From: Paenibacillaceae bacterium GAS479
GTDB lineage: Bacteria; Bacillota; Bacilli; Paenibacillales; Paenibacillaceae
Direction of reading: 5' to 3'
DNA: 64,000 bases
Assembly: GCA_900105225.1 (NCBI GenBank)
Contig: LT629764.1
Coordinates: 1,746,001-1,810,000, forward strand
Shown: positions 54,058 through 64,000 of the stretch, one piece after another
Layout of the letters: every line of letters begins with the position of its first letter
Numbering within the stretch: position 1 is the stretch's first letter
Translations under genes and position numbers: made by a program
The notes under the pieces: model-generated
The model's database searches: none
Seen by the model: only the letters and a program-made list of their open reading frames with translations
Told to the model about the DNA's origin: nothing

Positions 54058-54633
54058 TTATAATTTATGCTCCAGCTTTTTTCTCAAGAATTCTCTGCCG
54101 CGATGGACACGTGTCTTAATCGTTGTGACCGGCATATCAAGCACATCACCGATTTCCTGCAAGGATAGATCCTCCAAATAGCGGAGCACCATAACCGTCT
54201 TGTACTTCGGTGGAAGGGTGTCAATCGCATTGCGAATAATCTGCTGGGTCTCCGACAGCAGCACTTCCTCTTCGGGAGAAGTATCCTCACTCGCGAACAT
54301 CGAATAGCCGTCCAATCCGTCGTGCTCCGGCAGCTCTGCATCGAGCGAGAAACCGGGCTTACGACGGCGCAGACGGTCGATGGACAAGTTGGTCGTAATG
54401 CGATAGATCCAGGTGGAGAACTTCATGGAATCGTCATACCGCTCCATGTTGCGGAATACGCGCAAGAAGGTTTCCTGCACGGCATCCTCGGCCTCCTGCC
54501 GATTGTATAACATCCGGTATGCCAGATGGTACAGCTTGTCTTGATACATACCTACAAGCTCCGAGAACGCTCTTTGATCTCCCTTGAGAGCGAGCCGGAT
54601 CAAGTTGGCTTCAATGGATTTCACAGCTTTCAT
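54058..54633 (-). CDS. sigW: ECF sigma factor SigW
   Basis: A 191-residue extracytoplasmic-function sigma factor. Region 2 is YHLAYRMLYNRQEAEDAVQE with FLRVFRNMERYD; region 4 is LQEIGDVLDMPVTTIKTRVH. It directs envelope-stress genes. ATG at 54633 lies only 1-2 nt from GGAGG, so a GTG three codons in (54624) is a serious alternative start. No sigma-W-type promoter was found on its own strand upstream; a weak sigma-A-like pair TTGCTT/TACCAT is present. Confidence 0.95.
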   Translation of the reverse strand: MKAVKSIEANLIRLALKGDQRAFSELVGMYQDKLYHLAYRMLYNRQEAEDAVQETFLRVFRNMERYDDSMKFSTWIYRITTNLSIDRLRRRKPGFSLDAELPEHDGLDGYSMFASEDTSPEEEVLLSETQQIIRNAIDTLPPKYKTVMVLRYLEDLSLQEIGDVLDMPVTTIKTRVHRGREFLRKKLEHKL

Positions 54634-54784
54634 TCCTCCAGACTAACCGGACTGACCTTATGGAAAACATCCGGGAGAAGCACCGATACCAAAAACTGTC
54701 TAGCGCAATGGTAATCCACGTGAACTTAAAAAGCAAGATCCTTCCAAACATCGCGCTCTCTTCTGCATCCTTAACATCCGAGCA

Positions 54785-54810
54785 TGAAACGATGGCTGTC
54801 ATCTTACGTA
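54785..54810 (+). promoter_or_regulatory. Perfect sigma-W-type promoter facing ppc 3' end
   Basis: TGAAAC (54785-54790), 16 bp, CGTA (54807-54810) equals the sigma-W consensus and spacing. It points away from sigW towards the ppc terminator hairpin at 54857-54881, which is also followed by CTTTCC on the plus strand, so a transcript of about 70 nt could result. Chance occurrence is possible. Confidence 0.4.
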
Positions 54811-54846
54811 TGTTCTCTAGACCCCAATCACCAGCCTGCAGAATTC

Positions 54847-54882
54847 AAAAGAAAAACCGCGCGCTGCAAGAGCGTCGCGGCT
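54847..54882. terminator. Terminator of ppc
   Basis: Minus-strand stem CCGCGACGCT / AGCGCGCGG with a short loop, followed by TTTTTCTTTT. On the plus strand the same hairpin is followed by CTTTCCTT. Confidence 0.8.
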
Positions 54883-54909
54883 TTCCTTGAGAAAATTAAA
54901 TCTATTCAA

Positions 54910-57714
54910 CTAACCGGTATTACGAAGGCCGGATGCAATACCGTTGATGGTGAGCAGCACCTCGCGAAGTAGCTGAGTATCATCTTCTTCGTCTTCACGC
55001 TTCTGACGAAGCTCAGTCAGCAGCTCAACCTGCAGGTAGCTCAGCGGATCGACATAAGGATTACGAAGTCGGATCGACTCTTGAATGACCGGTACATTAT
55101 CGAGAATTTCATTTTGCCCGGTAATGTCCATAATCAGCTTGAGCGTCAAGTGGTACTCCTGCTCTACCAGCTTGAAGATCCGGTCGCGCACCTGTTCGTT
55201 CTTGATCATGCCTGCATATTGACGGGCGATCAGCAGATCAGCCTTGGCCAGCGCCATCTGCAGATTATCCACGAGCGAGCGGAAGAACGGGAAGCTCTTG
55301 TACATGTCGCGAAGCGTCCCAAGACGAGTCTCATCATCTTGTACATAAGCCTGGAATGCCGTACCTGACGCATACCATGCCGGCAGCAGATAGCGACTTT
55401 GCGTCCAAGCGAACACCCAAGGGATGGCGCGTAGATCTTCAAAGCGGTCGCTGTTTTTGCGCTTAGCCGGACGGGAACCGATGTTCAGCTCGCCCACCTC
55501 GGACAGAGGAGTAGACTCCTTGAAGAACTCCATGAAGTCGGAATCGCGGAAAATAAGATCCTGGTACTTCTCCTGAGCCGTCTCGGAAATCTCCTTGGCG
55601 ATCTCATCCCACTCTGGCTTAGTCTCCGACATCTGCTCCGGATGCATCGCCAGACGCGCTGCTGTCAGCAGCGCCCATGTGGCCTGCTCCAGACTGCGGT
55701 AAGCGATCCCTTGCATGGAGTAGCGGGAGCTTAGTACTTCTCCCTGTTCCGTAATTTTGATTCCACCGCCAACTGTATGAGGAGGCTGAGCCAAAATACT
55801 GCGGCCTAGAGGCATACCGCCACGACCAAGCGAACCGCCGCGACCATGGAAGAACTTGAGCTTCACGCCGTTGCGGGAACCTGTTTCGGTAATATCGTTA
55901 AGCGCGCAGCGCAGTTCCCAGTTAGCTGTAACGACCCCGCCGTCCTTGTTGCTGTCGGAGTAGCCCAGCATGATCTCATGCAGATTGCCGCGTGCCTCGA
56001 CTGCTTTGCGGTAGAGCGGCAGATCGAATAGCTTTTGCATGATGCCTGGTGCGGCATGCAAATCGTCGATTGTCTCGAACAGCGGCACCGACTGCAGCGT
56101 GCAGCGTACTGCACCGCTCGCCTCTTGGCGGAACAGGCCGACCTCTTTGGCGAATACCATTACCTCGAGCATGTCGCTGGCACCTTGGGTCATGCTGATC
56201 AGATAGCTTGAAATACAGCTCTCGCCGAATTCCTGCTGGGCGCGATAGATCGTCTGATACAGATCCAGGCACTCCCGCGTAGATTCCGTGTACTCCAGGT
56301 GAGAGGACGTTAGCGGCCGCGGATCGTTAAGCAACCGATCCAGCAAGGAGATTTTCTCTTCCTCGGAAAGAGAGGCGTAGTCTTCTACGATATGCATTTT
56401 GGCCAGGATCTCGGACATCGCCAATTCATGCTCTCTGGAATGCTGACGCACATCCAGCGCTGCCATATGGAAGCCGAACAGCTCCACCTGACGGATAAGC
56501 TTACGAACATGAGTATCGGCTGTATAATCCGCAAAATGGGCACGCAGGGAACGATCGATCAAGAGCAGATCCTGCTTGAATTCCTCTGGACTGTTATAAC
56601 GCTTGACGCTGCCTCGCAGGGAATCGTCGGCCGTGTTGAACAGCTTCTCCAGCATATAACAAAGCTTGACCTTGTAAGGCTCTTTGGTGTTGCGCCACTT
56701 GTCGATACCACGTAGCTCAACTCGATGCTGATCTTCCTGGATGGAAATCATCAGCTCGGCAGGCACTTCGACAATGTTGGTGCTGAAGCTCAAAATATCC
56801 ATCCATTCCTTCAGAATGGCTTCGTACTTGCTCAGAGCCAGCTGTTTGTGGAGGGTTAATGTCTCCCAGGTCACCTTGGCCTTAACGGACGGATTGCCAT
56901 CCCGATCGCCGCCTATCCAGGAGCCGAACTTCAAATATGCCGGCACATGCCATTGCTCCTGCGGATAATACTTATCCAGGCAACGCTCTAACTCGCCATA
57001 GACATTGGGAAGCACCTCGAACAGAGTCTCATCAAAGTAATAAAGTCCATTGCGAACCTCATCAATGACAGTCGGCTTGCGATCGCGCAGCTCGTCGGTC
57101 TGCCACAAAATCTGTACTTCGTTGAGCAGTCCTTCACGCAATTTCTCCCGTTCCCGATAGGTGAGCGTTGGATTATCCAGCTCCATAAGCCCAAGTGCGA
57201 TACGCTTGTGGATATCCTGAACGACGCGACGTGTCGCCTCGGTCGGATGCGCTGTCATAACGAGCTCAAGAGAAATGCCATCCAGCATCGTCTTGACGCC
57301 GTCAACGGGAATGCCCCGCTCATGCAAAACTTGAACAGCCGCCTCAATCGAGCCAGGCTGTACGCCTTCTCCGGCGGAACGTTCATAGTCGCGTTTGCGA
57401 CGAATACGGTGGTTCTGCTCGGCAATATTCACCAGTTGGAAATAGATTGCAAAAGCCCGGATGACCTGGTGGCGGATGTCAGGACTCAGCGTGGTAATGG
57501 TCTTCTTGAACTCATCGTATAGCTCGGTTACGAACTCTGCGCGGAGCGCCTTGCTCATCTCGCGAATCCGCTCAACCACTTCCAACAACCCTTCGCCGCC
57601 CTGATGGACAAGCACATCGCCCAAAATATTGCCCATAAATCTGACGTCGCGACGCAGCAGGTTGTTCGATTGCGGGCGAGCCGTCGCTTGAGCAGTTGCA
57701 GCCTGTTCCGACAT
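54910..57714 (-). CDS. ppc: Phosphoenolpyruvate carboxylase
   Basis: A 934-residue anaplerotic enzyme that makes oxaloacetate from PEP and bicarbonate. Catalytic signatures: VMTAHPTEATRR (His of the first motif), GYSDSNKDGGVVTANWEL, FHGRGGSLGRGG, IGSRPAKRK, and the C-terminal RNTG. Start 57714 (MSEQAATAQ) follows GGAGGAGG by 6 nt; the 63-bp in-frame extension has none. The protein has the full length of bacterial PEPC. It stands between tRNA genes and sigW with its own terminator. Confidence 0.97.
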   Translation of the reverse strand: MSEQAATAQATARPQSNNLLRRDVRFMGNILGDVLVHQGGEGLLEVVERIREMSKALRAEFVTELYDEFKKTITTLSPDIRHQVIRAFAIYFQLVNIAEQNHRIRRKRDYERSAGEGVQPGSIEAAVQVLHERGIPVDGVKTMLDGISLELVMTAHPTEATRRVVQDIHKRIALGLMELDNPTLTYREREKLREGLLNEVQILWQTDELRDRKPTVIDEVRNGLYYFDETLFEVLPNVYGELERCLDKYYPQEQWHVPAYLKFGSWIGGDRDGNPSVKAKVTWETLTLHKQLALSKYEAILKEWMDILSFSTNIVEVPAELMISIQEDQHRVELRGIDKWRNTKEPYKVKLCYMLEKLFNTADDSLRGSVKRYNSPEEFKQDLLLIDRSLRAHFADYTADTHVRKLIRQVELFGFHMAALDVRQHSREHELAMSEILAKMHIVEDYASLSEEEKISLLDRLLNDPRPLTSSHLEYTESTRECLDLYQTIYRAQQEFGESCISSYLISMTQGASDMLEVMVFAKEVGLFRQEASGAVRCTLQSVPLFETIDDLHAAPGIMQKLFDLPLYRKAVEARGNLHEIMLGYSDSNKDGGVVTANWELRCALNDITETGSRNGVKLKFFHGRGGSLGRGGMPLGRSILAQPPHTVGGGIKITEQGEVLSSRYSMQGIAYRSLEQATWALLTAARLAMHPEQMSETKPEWDEIAKEISETAQEKYQDLIFRDSDFMEFFKESTPLSEVGELNIGSRPAKRKNSDRFEDLRAIPWVFAWTQSRYLLPAWYASGTAFQAYVQDDETRLGTLRDMYKSFPFFRSLVDNLQMALAKADLLIARQYAGMIKNEQVRDRIFKLVEQEYHLTLKLIMDITGQNEILDNVPVIQESIRLRNPYVDPLSYLQVELLTELRQKREDEEDDTQLLREVLLTINGIASGLRNTG

Positions 57715-58011
57715 TATGTTCCTCCTCCAGTTCACTCCCCGAAGGCGGGAGGAACAATTCGTAAGCATAGGTAGCATGGCGCTGAATCCCCGGGTGTCAT
57801 TGTTAAGACTAATGGTAGTTTAAACATCCCATTACCCTTAATCCGTTCCCCCTCAAACGTCTCGTACGCAGCTCCAGGCGCGTGTTTCCCGTTAACAGGT
57901 GACTTCAAATCGCTTTTTTCATCATACTACAAAACCGATGGGGATAGAAGACTGTGAGGGAGTAATTTTTTGGCGAATCAGCGTGTTAAAGCGTCAAAAT
58001 AAATGCAAAAA
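57715..58011. other. Leader region of ppc
   Basis: About 300 bp between the tRNA terminator and ppc. No gene or known RNA motif is visible; TTTCCCGTTA at 57887-57896 shares ten bases with the inverted repeats around the UAP-like gene. Confidence 0.4.
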
Positions 58012-58031
58012 AACCTTGCCTAGGCAAGGTT
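58012..58031 (-). terminator. Terminator of the second tRNA group
   Basis: Stem AACCTTGCC / GGCAAGGTT followed on the minus strand by a T-run (seven T). It resembles the terminator of the first tRNA group at 60371-60390. Confidence 0.85.
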
Positions 58032-58045
58032 TAAAGTTATGATTA

Positions 58046-58119
58046 TGGAGCGGGTGATGGGAATCGAACCCACGCTATCAGCTTGGAAGGCTGAAGTTCT
58101 ACCATTGAACTACACCCGC
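58046..58119 (-). tRNA. tRNA-Gly (TCC)
   Basis: Minus strand; acceptor GCGGGTG/CACCCGC, T-loop GGTTCGATTCC, anticodon loop TTCCAA, CCA encoded. Confidence 0.97.
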
Positions 58120-58149
58120 GGATCACATAGTCATGCTAGTTAAAATAAT

Positions 58150-58226
58150 GGTCGGGATGACACGATTTGAACATGCGACCCCCTGGTCCCAAACCAGGTG
58201 CTCTACCAAGCTGAGCTACATCCCGT
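58150..58226 (-). tRNA. tRNA-Pro (TGG)
   Basis: Minus strand; acceptor CGGGATG/CATCCCG, anticodon loop TTTGGGA, CCA encoded. The T-arm reads ATGTTCAAATC, usual for Pro. Confidence 0.97.
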
Positions 58227-58235
58227 TATGAAAAT

Positions 58236-58311
58236 GGCGTGCCCGGAGAGATTCGAACTCCCGACCTTTTGATTCGTAGTCAAATGCTCTATCCAGCTGA
58301 GCTACGGGCAC
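58236..58311 (-). tRNA. tRNA-Arg (ACG)
   Basis: Minus strand; acceptor GTGCCCG/CGGGCAC, anticodon loop CTACGAA, CCA encoded. The first anticodon base A is expected to become inosine. Confidence 0.97.
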
Positions 58312-58314
58312 GTA

Positions 58315-58389
58315 TGGAGCGGAAGACGGGAATCGAACCCGCGACCCTCGCCTTGGCAAGGCGATGCTCTACCGCTGAGCCACTTCCGC
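58315..58389 (-). tRNA. tRNA-Gly (GCC)
   Basis: Minus strand; acceptor GCGGAAG/CTTCCGC, anticodon loop TTGCCAA, CCA encoded. First tRNA of the second group in transcription order. Confidence 0.97.
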
Positions 58390-58425
58390 TTGTCGAAGAA
58401 CGTTTTGTTCAGCGCGACAAGTAAT

Positions 58426-58454
58426 AATATATCAGGCTCGGACGAGGAATGCAA
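58426..58454 (-). promoter_or_regulatory. Sigma-A promoter of the second tRNA group
   Basis: Minus strand TTGCAT (58454-58449), 17-bp spacer, TATATT (58431-58426), about 37 bp before tRNA-Gly (GCC). Confidence 0.65.
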
Positions 58455-58473
58455 GTCTTTTTTTATAAAAAGT

Positions 58474-59280
58474 TTAACTAGATTTACTGCCGCATATTTC
58501 ATCGTACATTCGACTGCGTTCCTGCGGCTTCAGACGCGGACAATGATAGCAATACTTGGCATAGTCGGTCTTGAACGCAAGGCAGCAAGCCCCACGCATC
58601 GCCATTTGTGTGCCGGGTTTATAAGGGCTGTCGATGAATGTGAAACGAATAGCCAACGGATTGCGGCGTTCACCGAACGTCTCTCCTGGCATGTCTCCCG
58701 TTACATAGTTGAAGTCCTGTTCCATCGCTTCCTTAAGCTCACTGTCCGCCGAGACCACATCCAGTAGTCCGGTTCTCGTATTGTTGAGGCTGCTCGCAAA
58801 AAGCCGCCATAAGTCAGTAACTCGAACTCCTGCCCCACTAGCCAAGCCCTTGAACATAGGGGACAGCAAACCGCCGTACAATTGCTCCAGCATCAGCTGC
58901 CTCTCTGGGGCAGCCAGTCTGATCGGAGTCGGCTCCAGACGAATTGACGAGCAAATGAAGCCTATAGACGCGTAAGAGACATCCTCCGGCTTATAAAGCA
59001 CCATCTGCCAGTCCTCAGGGTCGAGTGAGACGCTGCCGGCACCGCTAGCCGTCAAATAATGAACGCTTCCCGTTATACTCCGAATCCAGGATGGAAAGTA
59101 TGTAGCGGCAGGTTCTATAGAAGGTGAAGGAATCAATTCTGCATAACGGCTCAGAAATAGTAGTGCTGTCTCAGGATTCTCCGCAAGCTCACGAGCTGAG
59201 GCCTGCATACGGATGCCCTCCGGCATCTCCTTAAGCAGTCCAATTTTGCCATGCAACATATCCTGCGTCTGACTCACCAT
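58474..59280 (-). CDS. FhuF-like ferric-siderophore reductase
   Basis: A 268-residue protein. Its C-terminus has the FhuF-type 2Fe-2S motif RGACCLAFKTDYAKYCYHCP (Cys-Cys-x10-Cys-x2-Cys). FhuF proteins reduce iron in the cytoplasm to free it from siderophores. Start 59280 follows GAGAGGGG by 8 nt; the longer TTG frame is less likely. It follows the siderophore ABC ATPase, but the terminator overlapping the stop of that gene separates them, so part of its expression would be by read-through. Confidence 0.8.
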   Translation of the reverse strand: MVSQTQDMLHGKIGLLKEMPEGIRMQASARELAENPETALLFLSRYAELIPSPSIEPAATYFPSWIRSITGSVHYLTASGAGSVSLDPEDWQMVLYKPEDVSYASIGFICSSIRLEPTPIRLAAPERQLMLEQLYGGLLSPMFKGLASGAGVRVTDLWRLFASSLNNTRTGLLDVVSADSELKEAMEQDFNYVTGDMPGETFGERRNPLAIRFTFIDSPYKPGTQMAMRGACCLAFKTDYAKYCYHCPRLKPQERSRMYDEICGSKSS

Positions 59281-59307
59281 TCCTGAAGCCCCTCTCAAAA
59301 AAGAAAT

Positions 59308-59332
59308 ACCGGCGGTTTAAACACCCGCCGGT
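59308..59332 (-). terminator. Terminator overlapping the ABC ATPase stop
   Basis: Minus strand ACCGGCGG / CCGCCGGT followed by ATTTCTTTTTTG. The hairpin includes the last codons of the ATPase gene. It may be a leaky attenuator before the FhuF-like gene. Confidence 0.65.
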
Positions 59333-60177
59333 TGCAGTACTCGCTGCGGTTCACCTTCAGCATCCAGTACCGGTCGCTCAACTGTACGTTCCCCTGTCGC
59401 AAGTGCGTACGGAAGACAGAGAGGGACGCCAGTGCGAGGATCGCTAACGATATCAGCTTCAATACCGAACACGTCACGCATTACTTTCGGTGTCATAACT
59501 TCCACGGGCGAACCTTCTGCAAGCACAGTTCCCGATTTGATCGCAACCATGTGATGGGCAAATCTAGAAGCATGATTAAGGTCATGAACGACCATAACAA
59601 TCGTTCTATTCTCTTTGGCATTCAGTTGCTGCAACAGTTGAAGTACATCCAGCTGATGTGCCATGTCCAGGAAAGTTGTCGGTTCATCAAGGAAGAGGAT
59701 ATCTGTCTCCTGTGCTAACGCCATTGCGATCCAACCACGCTGCCGCTGTCCACCGGACAATTGATCTACAGGACGGTCAGCGAACATAGTCATACCCGTA
59801 GCGTCCAGAGCCCAGGCAATAATCTCACGGTCTTCCTTACGCATGGAGCTGAACCCCTTTTGATAAGGAAAACGTCCGTAGGAGACGAGTTCTTGCACCG
59901 TCAATCCGTCAGGAGCCGTTGGATTCTGAGGCAGGATAGCCAGCTCTTTGGCTACATCCTTTGTAGATTGCTTGTGGATAGACTTGCCGTCCAACAGCAC
60001 TTGGCCGTTCTGAGGCGACATCAGCCGCGCCATCGTTTTCAGAATGGTCGACTTACCGGATCCATTGGAGCCTACGAGCGCAGTAATCTTCCCTTGAGGA
60101 ATGCTCAAATTGAGATCTCGAACGATTTGCCTCTTCTCATAGGCTATATCAAGCTGGCTGGTTACTAAACGAACCAT
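59317..60177 (-). CDS. Iron-siderophore ABC transporter ATPase, FhuC/FecE type
   Basis: A 286-residue ATPase. Walker A is GSNGSGKST (about residues 37-45), the signature LSGGQRQRGWIAMALAQETD (about 140-159), Walker B ILFLDEPT (about 160-167) and the H-loop His in VVHDLNHAS. Sequence type is that of the iron-chelate group. No permease or binding protein is nearby, so it must serve ones elsewhere. A Fur box stands 45 bp upstream. Confidence 0.92.
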   Translation of the reverse strand: MVRLVTSQLDIAYEKRQIVRDLNLSIPQGKITALVGSNGSGKSTILKTMARLMSPQNGQVLLDGKSIHKQSTKDVAKELAILPQNPTAPDGLTVQELVSYGRFPYQKGFSSMRKEDREIIAWALDATGMTMFADRPVDQLSGGQRQRGWIAMALAQETDILFLDEPTTFLDMAHQLDVLQLLQQLNAKENRTIVMVVHDLNHASRFAHHMVAIKSGTVLAEGSPVEVMTPKVMRDVFGIEADIVSDPRTGVPLCLPYALATGERTVERPVLDAEGEPQRVLQPAGV

Positions 60178-60221
60178 GCTGCATGCTCCTCTCTCCTGCC
60201 GGAGCCATGCTCCGAGTCCTT

Positions 60222-60240
60222 GATAACGATTATCATTATA
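60222..60240. promoter_or_regulatory. Fur box
   Basis: GATAACGATTATCATTATA matches the 19-bp Fur consensus GATAATGATAATCATTATC at most positions; a second TGATAACG half lies at 60248-60255. It would repress the ATPase and FhuF-like genes when iron is plentiful. Confidence 0.8.
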
Positions 60241-60370
60241 GTATTTATGATAACGTTTCTCACTTGTCTTGTCAAAAGAAACCTTCTGAACCCTGTCTAC
60301 GGCCTGAAGGTTAATAGTTGATTTTGCTTCATTTTATGAATGTTGAAAAGAATAGATAAAAACGAAAAAA

Positions 60371-60390
60371 AACCTTGATTTCTCAAGGTT
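60371..60390 (-). terminator. Terminator of the first tRNA group
   Basis: Stem AACCTTGA / TCAAGGTT, followed on the minus strand by eight T. It ends the rRNA/tRNA transcript after tRNA-Leu. Confidence 0.85.
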
Positions 60391-60402
60391 TTTAATCAAT
60401 TA

Positions 60403-60483
60403 TGCGCGTAGAGGGACTTGAACCCCCACGCCGAAGGCGCCAGATCCTAAGTCTGGTGCGTCTGCCAATTCCGCCATACGCGC
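60403..60483 (-). tRNA. tRNA-Leu (TAG)
   Basis: Minus strand; acceptor GCGCGTA/TACGCGC, long variable arm CGCCTTCGGCG, anticodon loop CTTAGGA. CCA is not encoded. Confidence 0.97.
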
Positions 60484-60493
60484 AAGTGAAAAG

Positions 60494-60566
60494 TGAGCCA
60501 TGAAGGACTCGAACCTTCGACACCCTGATTAAAAGTCAGGTGCTCTACCAACTGAGCTAATGGCTC
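60494..60566 (-). tRNA. tRNA-Lys (TTT)
   Basis: Minus strand; acceptor GAGCCAT/ATGGCTC, anticodon loop CTTTTAA. CCA is not encoded. Confidence 0.97.
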
Positions 60567-60571
60567 ATGAA

Positions 60572-60646
60572 TGGCTGGGGATTCAGGGATCGAACCTGAG
60601 AATGACGGAGTCAAAGTCCGTTGCCTTACCGCTTGGCTAATCCCCA
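60572..60646 (-). tRNA. tRNA-Gln (TTG)
   Basis: Minus strand; acceptor TGGGGAT/ATCCCCA, anticodon loop CTTTGAC, CCA encoded. Confidence 0.97.
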
Positions 60647-60655
60647 ATACATGAG

Positions 60656-60731
60656 TGGTGGAAGCTGAGGGGATCGAACCCCCGACCCTCTGCTTGTAAG
60701 GCAGATGCTCTCCCAGCTGAGCTAAGCTTCC
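60656..60731 (-). tRNA. tRNA-Val (TAC)
   Basis: Minus strand; acceptor GGAAGCT/AGCTTCC, anticodon loop CTTACAA, CCA encoded. Confidence 0.97.
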
Positions 60732-60778
60732 TAAATAGAATGGCCGTTATAGCCAACTCTTATGTAGAAATAAAAAAA

Positions 60779-60853
60779 TGGTGACCCGTAGGGGATTCGA
60801 ACCCCTGTTACCTCCGTGAAAGGGAGGTGTCTTAACCCCTTGACCAACGGGCC
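60779..60853 (-). tRNA. tRNA-Glu (TTC)
   Basis: Minus strand; acceptor GGCCCGT/ACGGGTC with one G-U pair, anticodon loop CTTTCAC, CCA encoded. Confidence 0.97.
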
Positions 60854-60860
60854 GCGCCTA

Positions 60861-60936
60861 TGGAGCTCTCAACCGGGATCGAACCGGTGACCTCATCCTT
60901 ACCATGGATGCACTCTACCTACTGAGCTATGAGAGC
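60861..60936 (-). tRNA. tRNA-Thr (GGT)
   Basis: Minus strand; acceptor GCTCTCA/TGAGAGC, anticodon loop ATGGTAA, CCA encoded. Confidence 0.97.
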
Positions 60937-60939
60937 AAA

Positions 60940-61015
60940 TGGCTCCCCGAACAGGACTCGAACCTGTGACAACTCGATTAACAGTCGAGTGCTCTACCAA
61001 CTGAGCTATCAGGGA
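60940..61015 (-). tRNA. tRNA-Asn (GTT)
   Basis: Minus strand; acceptor TCCCTGA/TCGGGGA, anticodon loop CTGTTAA, CCA encoded. First tRNA after the 23S gene. Confidence 0.97.
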
Positions 61016-61104
61016 ATATAAAGCTAAATGCCTCTTCAAAGCTTGCGCCCTGAAAACTGGATCGAATGATATGCCGTGCTGACCGGCTGTTGTGTGACGG
61101 ATTT
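61016..61104 (-). other. Spacer between 23S rRNA and tRNA-Asn
   Basis: About 90 nt. On the plus strand it reads CCTGAAAACTGGATCGAAT, the word normally found before the 23S 5' end; its presence in complement here fits the 3' strand of the 23S processing stem. There is no room for, and no sign of, a 5S gene. Confidence 0.6.

Positions 61105-64000
<2,896 letters not shown>

Noticed and set aside
54611..54802. 63-codon minus-strand frame overlapping the sigW start
   Set aside because: Overlaps the promoter region of sigW and has no family resemblance.
58239..58424. Small plus-strand protein over tRNA genes
   Set aside because: Covers tRNA-Arg and tRNA-Gly; translated tRNA sequence.

Overview
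The window looks like the chromosome of a Gram-positive, Paenibacillaceae-type bacterium (Paenibacillus, Cohnella or a close relative). The reasons are strong GGAGG ribosome binding sites, a Bacillus-like sigW-rsiW-cdaA-ybbR-glmM-glmS block with a glmS ribozyme, YesM/YesN plus LplABC-type sugar import systems, a large rRNA/tRNA cluster and many sugar-active enzymes. The assignment rests on gene families and order; no database search was possible.

Layout. 1-0.6 kb: tandem and palindromic repeats. 0.6-3 kb: a two-gene bd-type quinol oxidase (cydAB/ythAB-like). 3-9 kb: an 801-aa protein of unknown, possibly glycosidase, function, a YhhN-family membrane protein, and a secreted DUF4091 protein with a long Gly-Asn tail. 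9-26 kb: an alpha-mannoside locus, all on the minus strand: YesM/YesN two-component system, solute-binding protein, two permeases, Nudix hydrolase, amidohydrolase, then LacI regulator, PfkB kinase, GH125, aldo/keto reductase and GH38. 26.2-27.7 kb: an IS3-family element sitting between the two arms of a terminator. 27.8-36 kb: quinone-reductase-like protein, GH13 amylase, MATE exporter, a secreted protein, SRPBCC protein, two aldo/keto reductases. 35.5-41 kb: TetR-MMPL operon, MFS exporter, CPBP protease. 41-44.8 kb: a copper-amine-oxidase-N/DUF3298 protein, a DUF2975-XRE pair, and a gene-poor stretch with repeats. 44.8-54.6 kb: cell-envelope precursor block (eukaryotic-type UDP-sugar pyrophosphorylase, glmS with ribozyme, glmM, ybbR, cdaA, rsiW, sigW). 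54.9-57.7 kb: PEP carboxylase. 58-61 kb: eleven tRNA genes in two groups separated by a Fur-box-preceded iron module. 61.1-64 kb: most of a 23S rRNA gene on the minus strand.

How parts work together. Mannosides sensed by YesM would activate, through YesN, two promoters with the same architecture in front of the binding protein and the permeases; imported oligosaccharides would be cut by GH125 and GH38 under LacI control. GlmS, GlmM and probably the UAP-like enzyme supply UDP-GlcNAc, with glmS under ribozyme feedback, while CdaA makes c-di-AMP.

Most notable: (i) a ~183-bp dispersed element with four 23-nt boxes in head-to-head order, present twice in opposite orientation with the same internal spacing; (ii) duplicated promoter boxes with identical 57-nt spacing to the -10 in the ABC operon; (iii) a repeated terminator hairpin; (iv) an IS inside a terminator loop; (v) terminators in the 5' leaders of the GH13 and MATE genes; (vi) a perfect sigma-W-like promoter facing away from sigW; (vii) an enlarged glmS ribozyme; (viii) a tRNA cluster split by an iron module with no 5S gene directly after the 23S. 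No CRISPR array, prophage or known defence system was seen.
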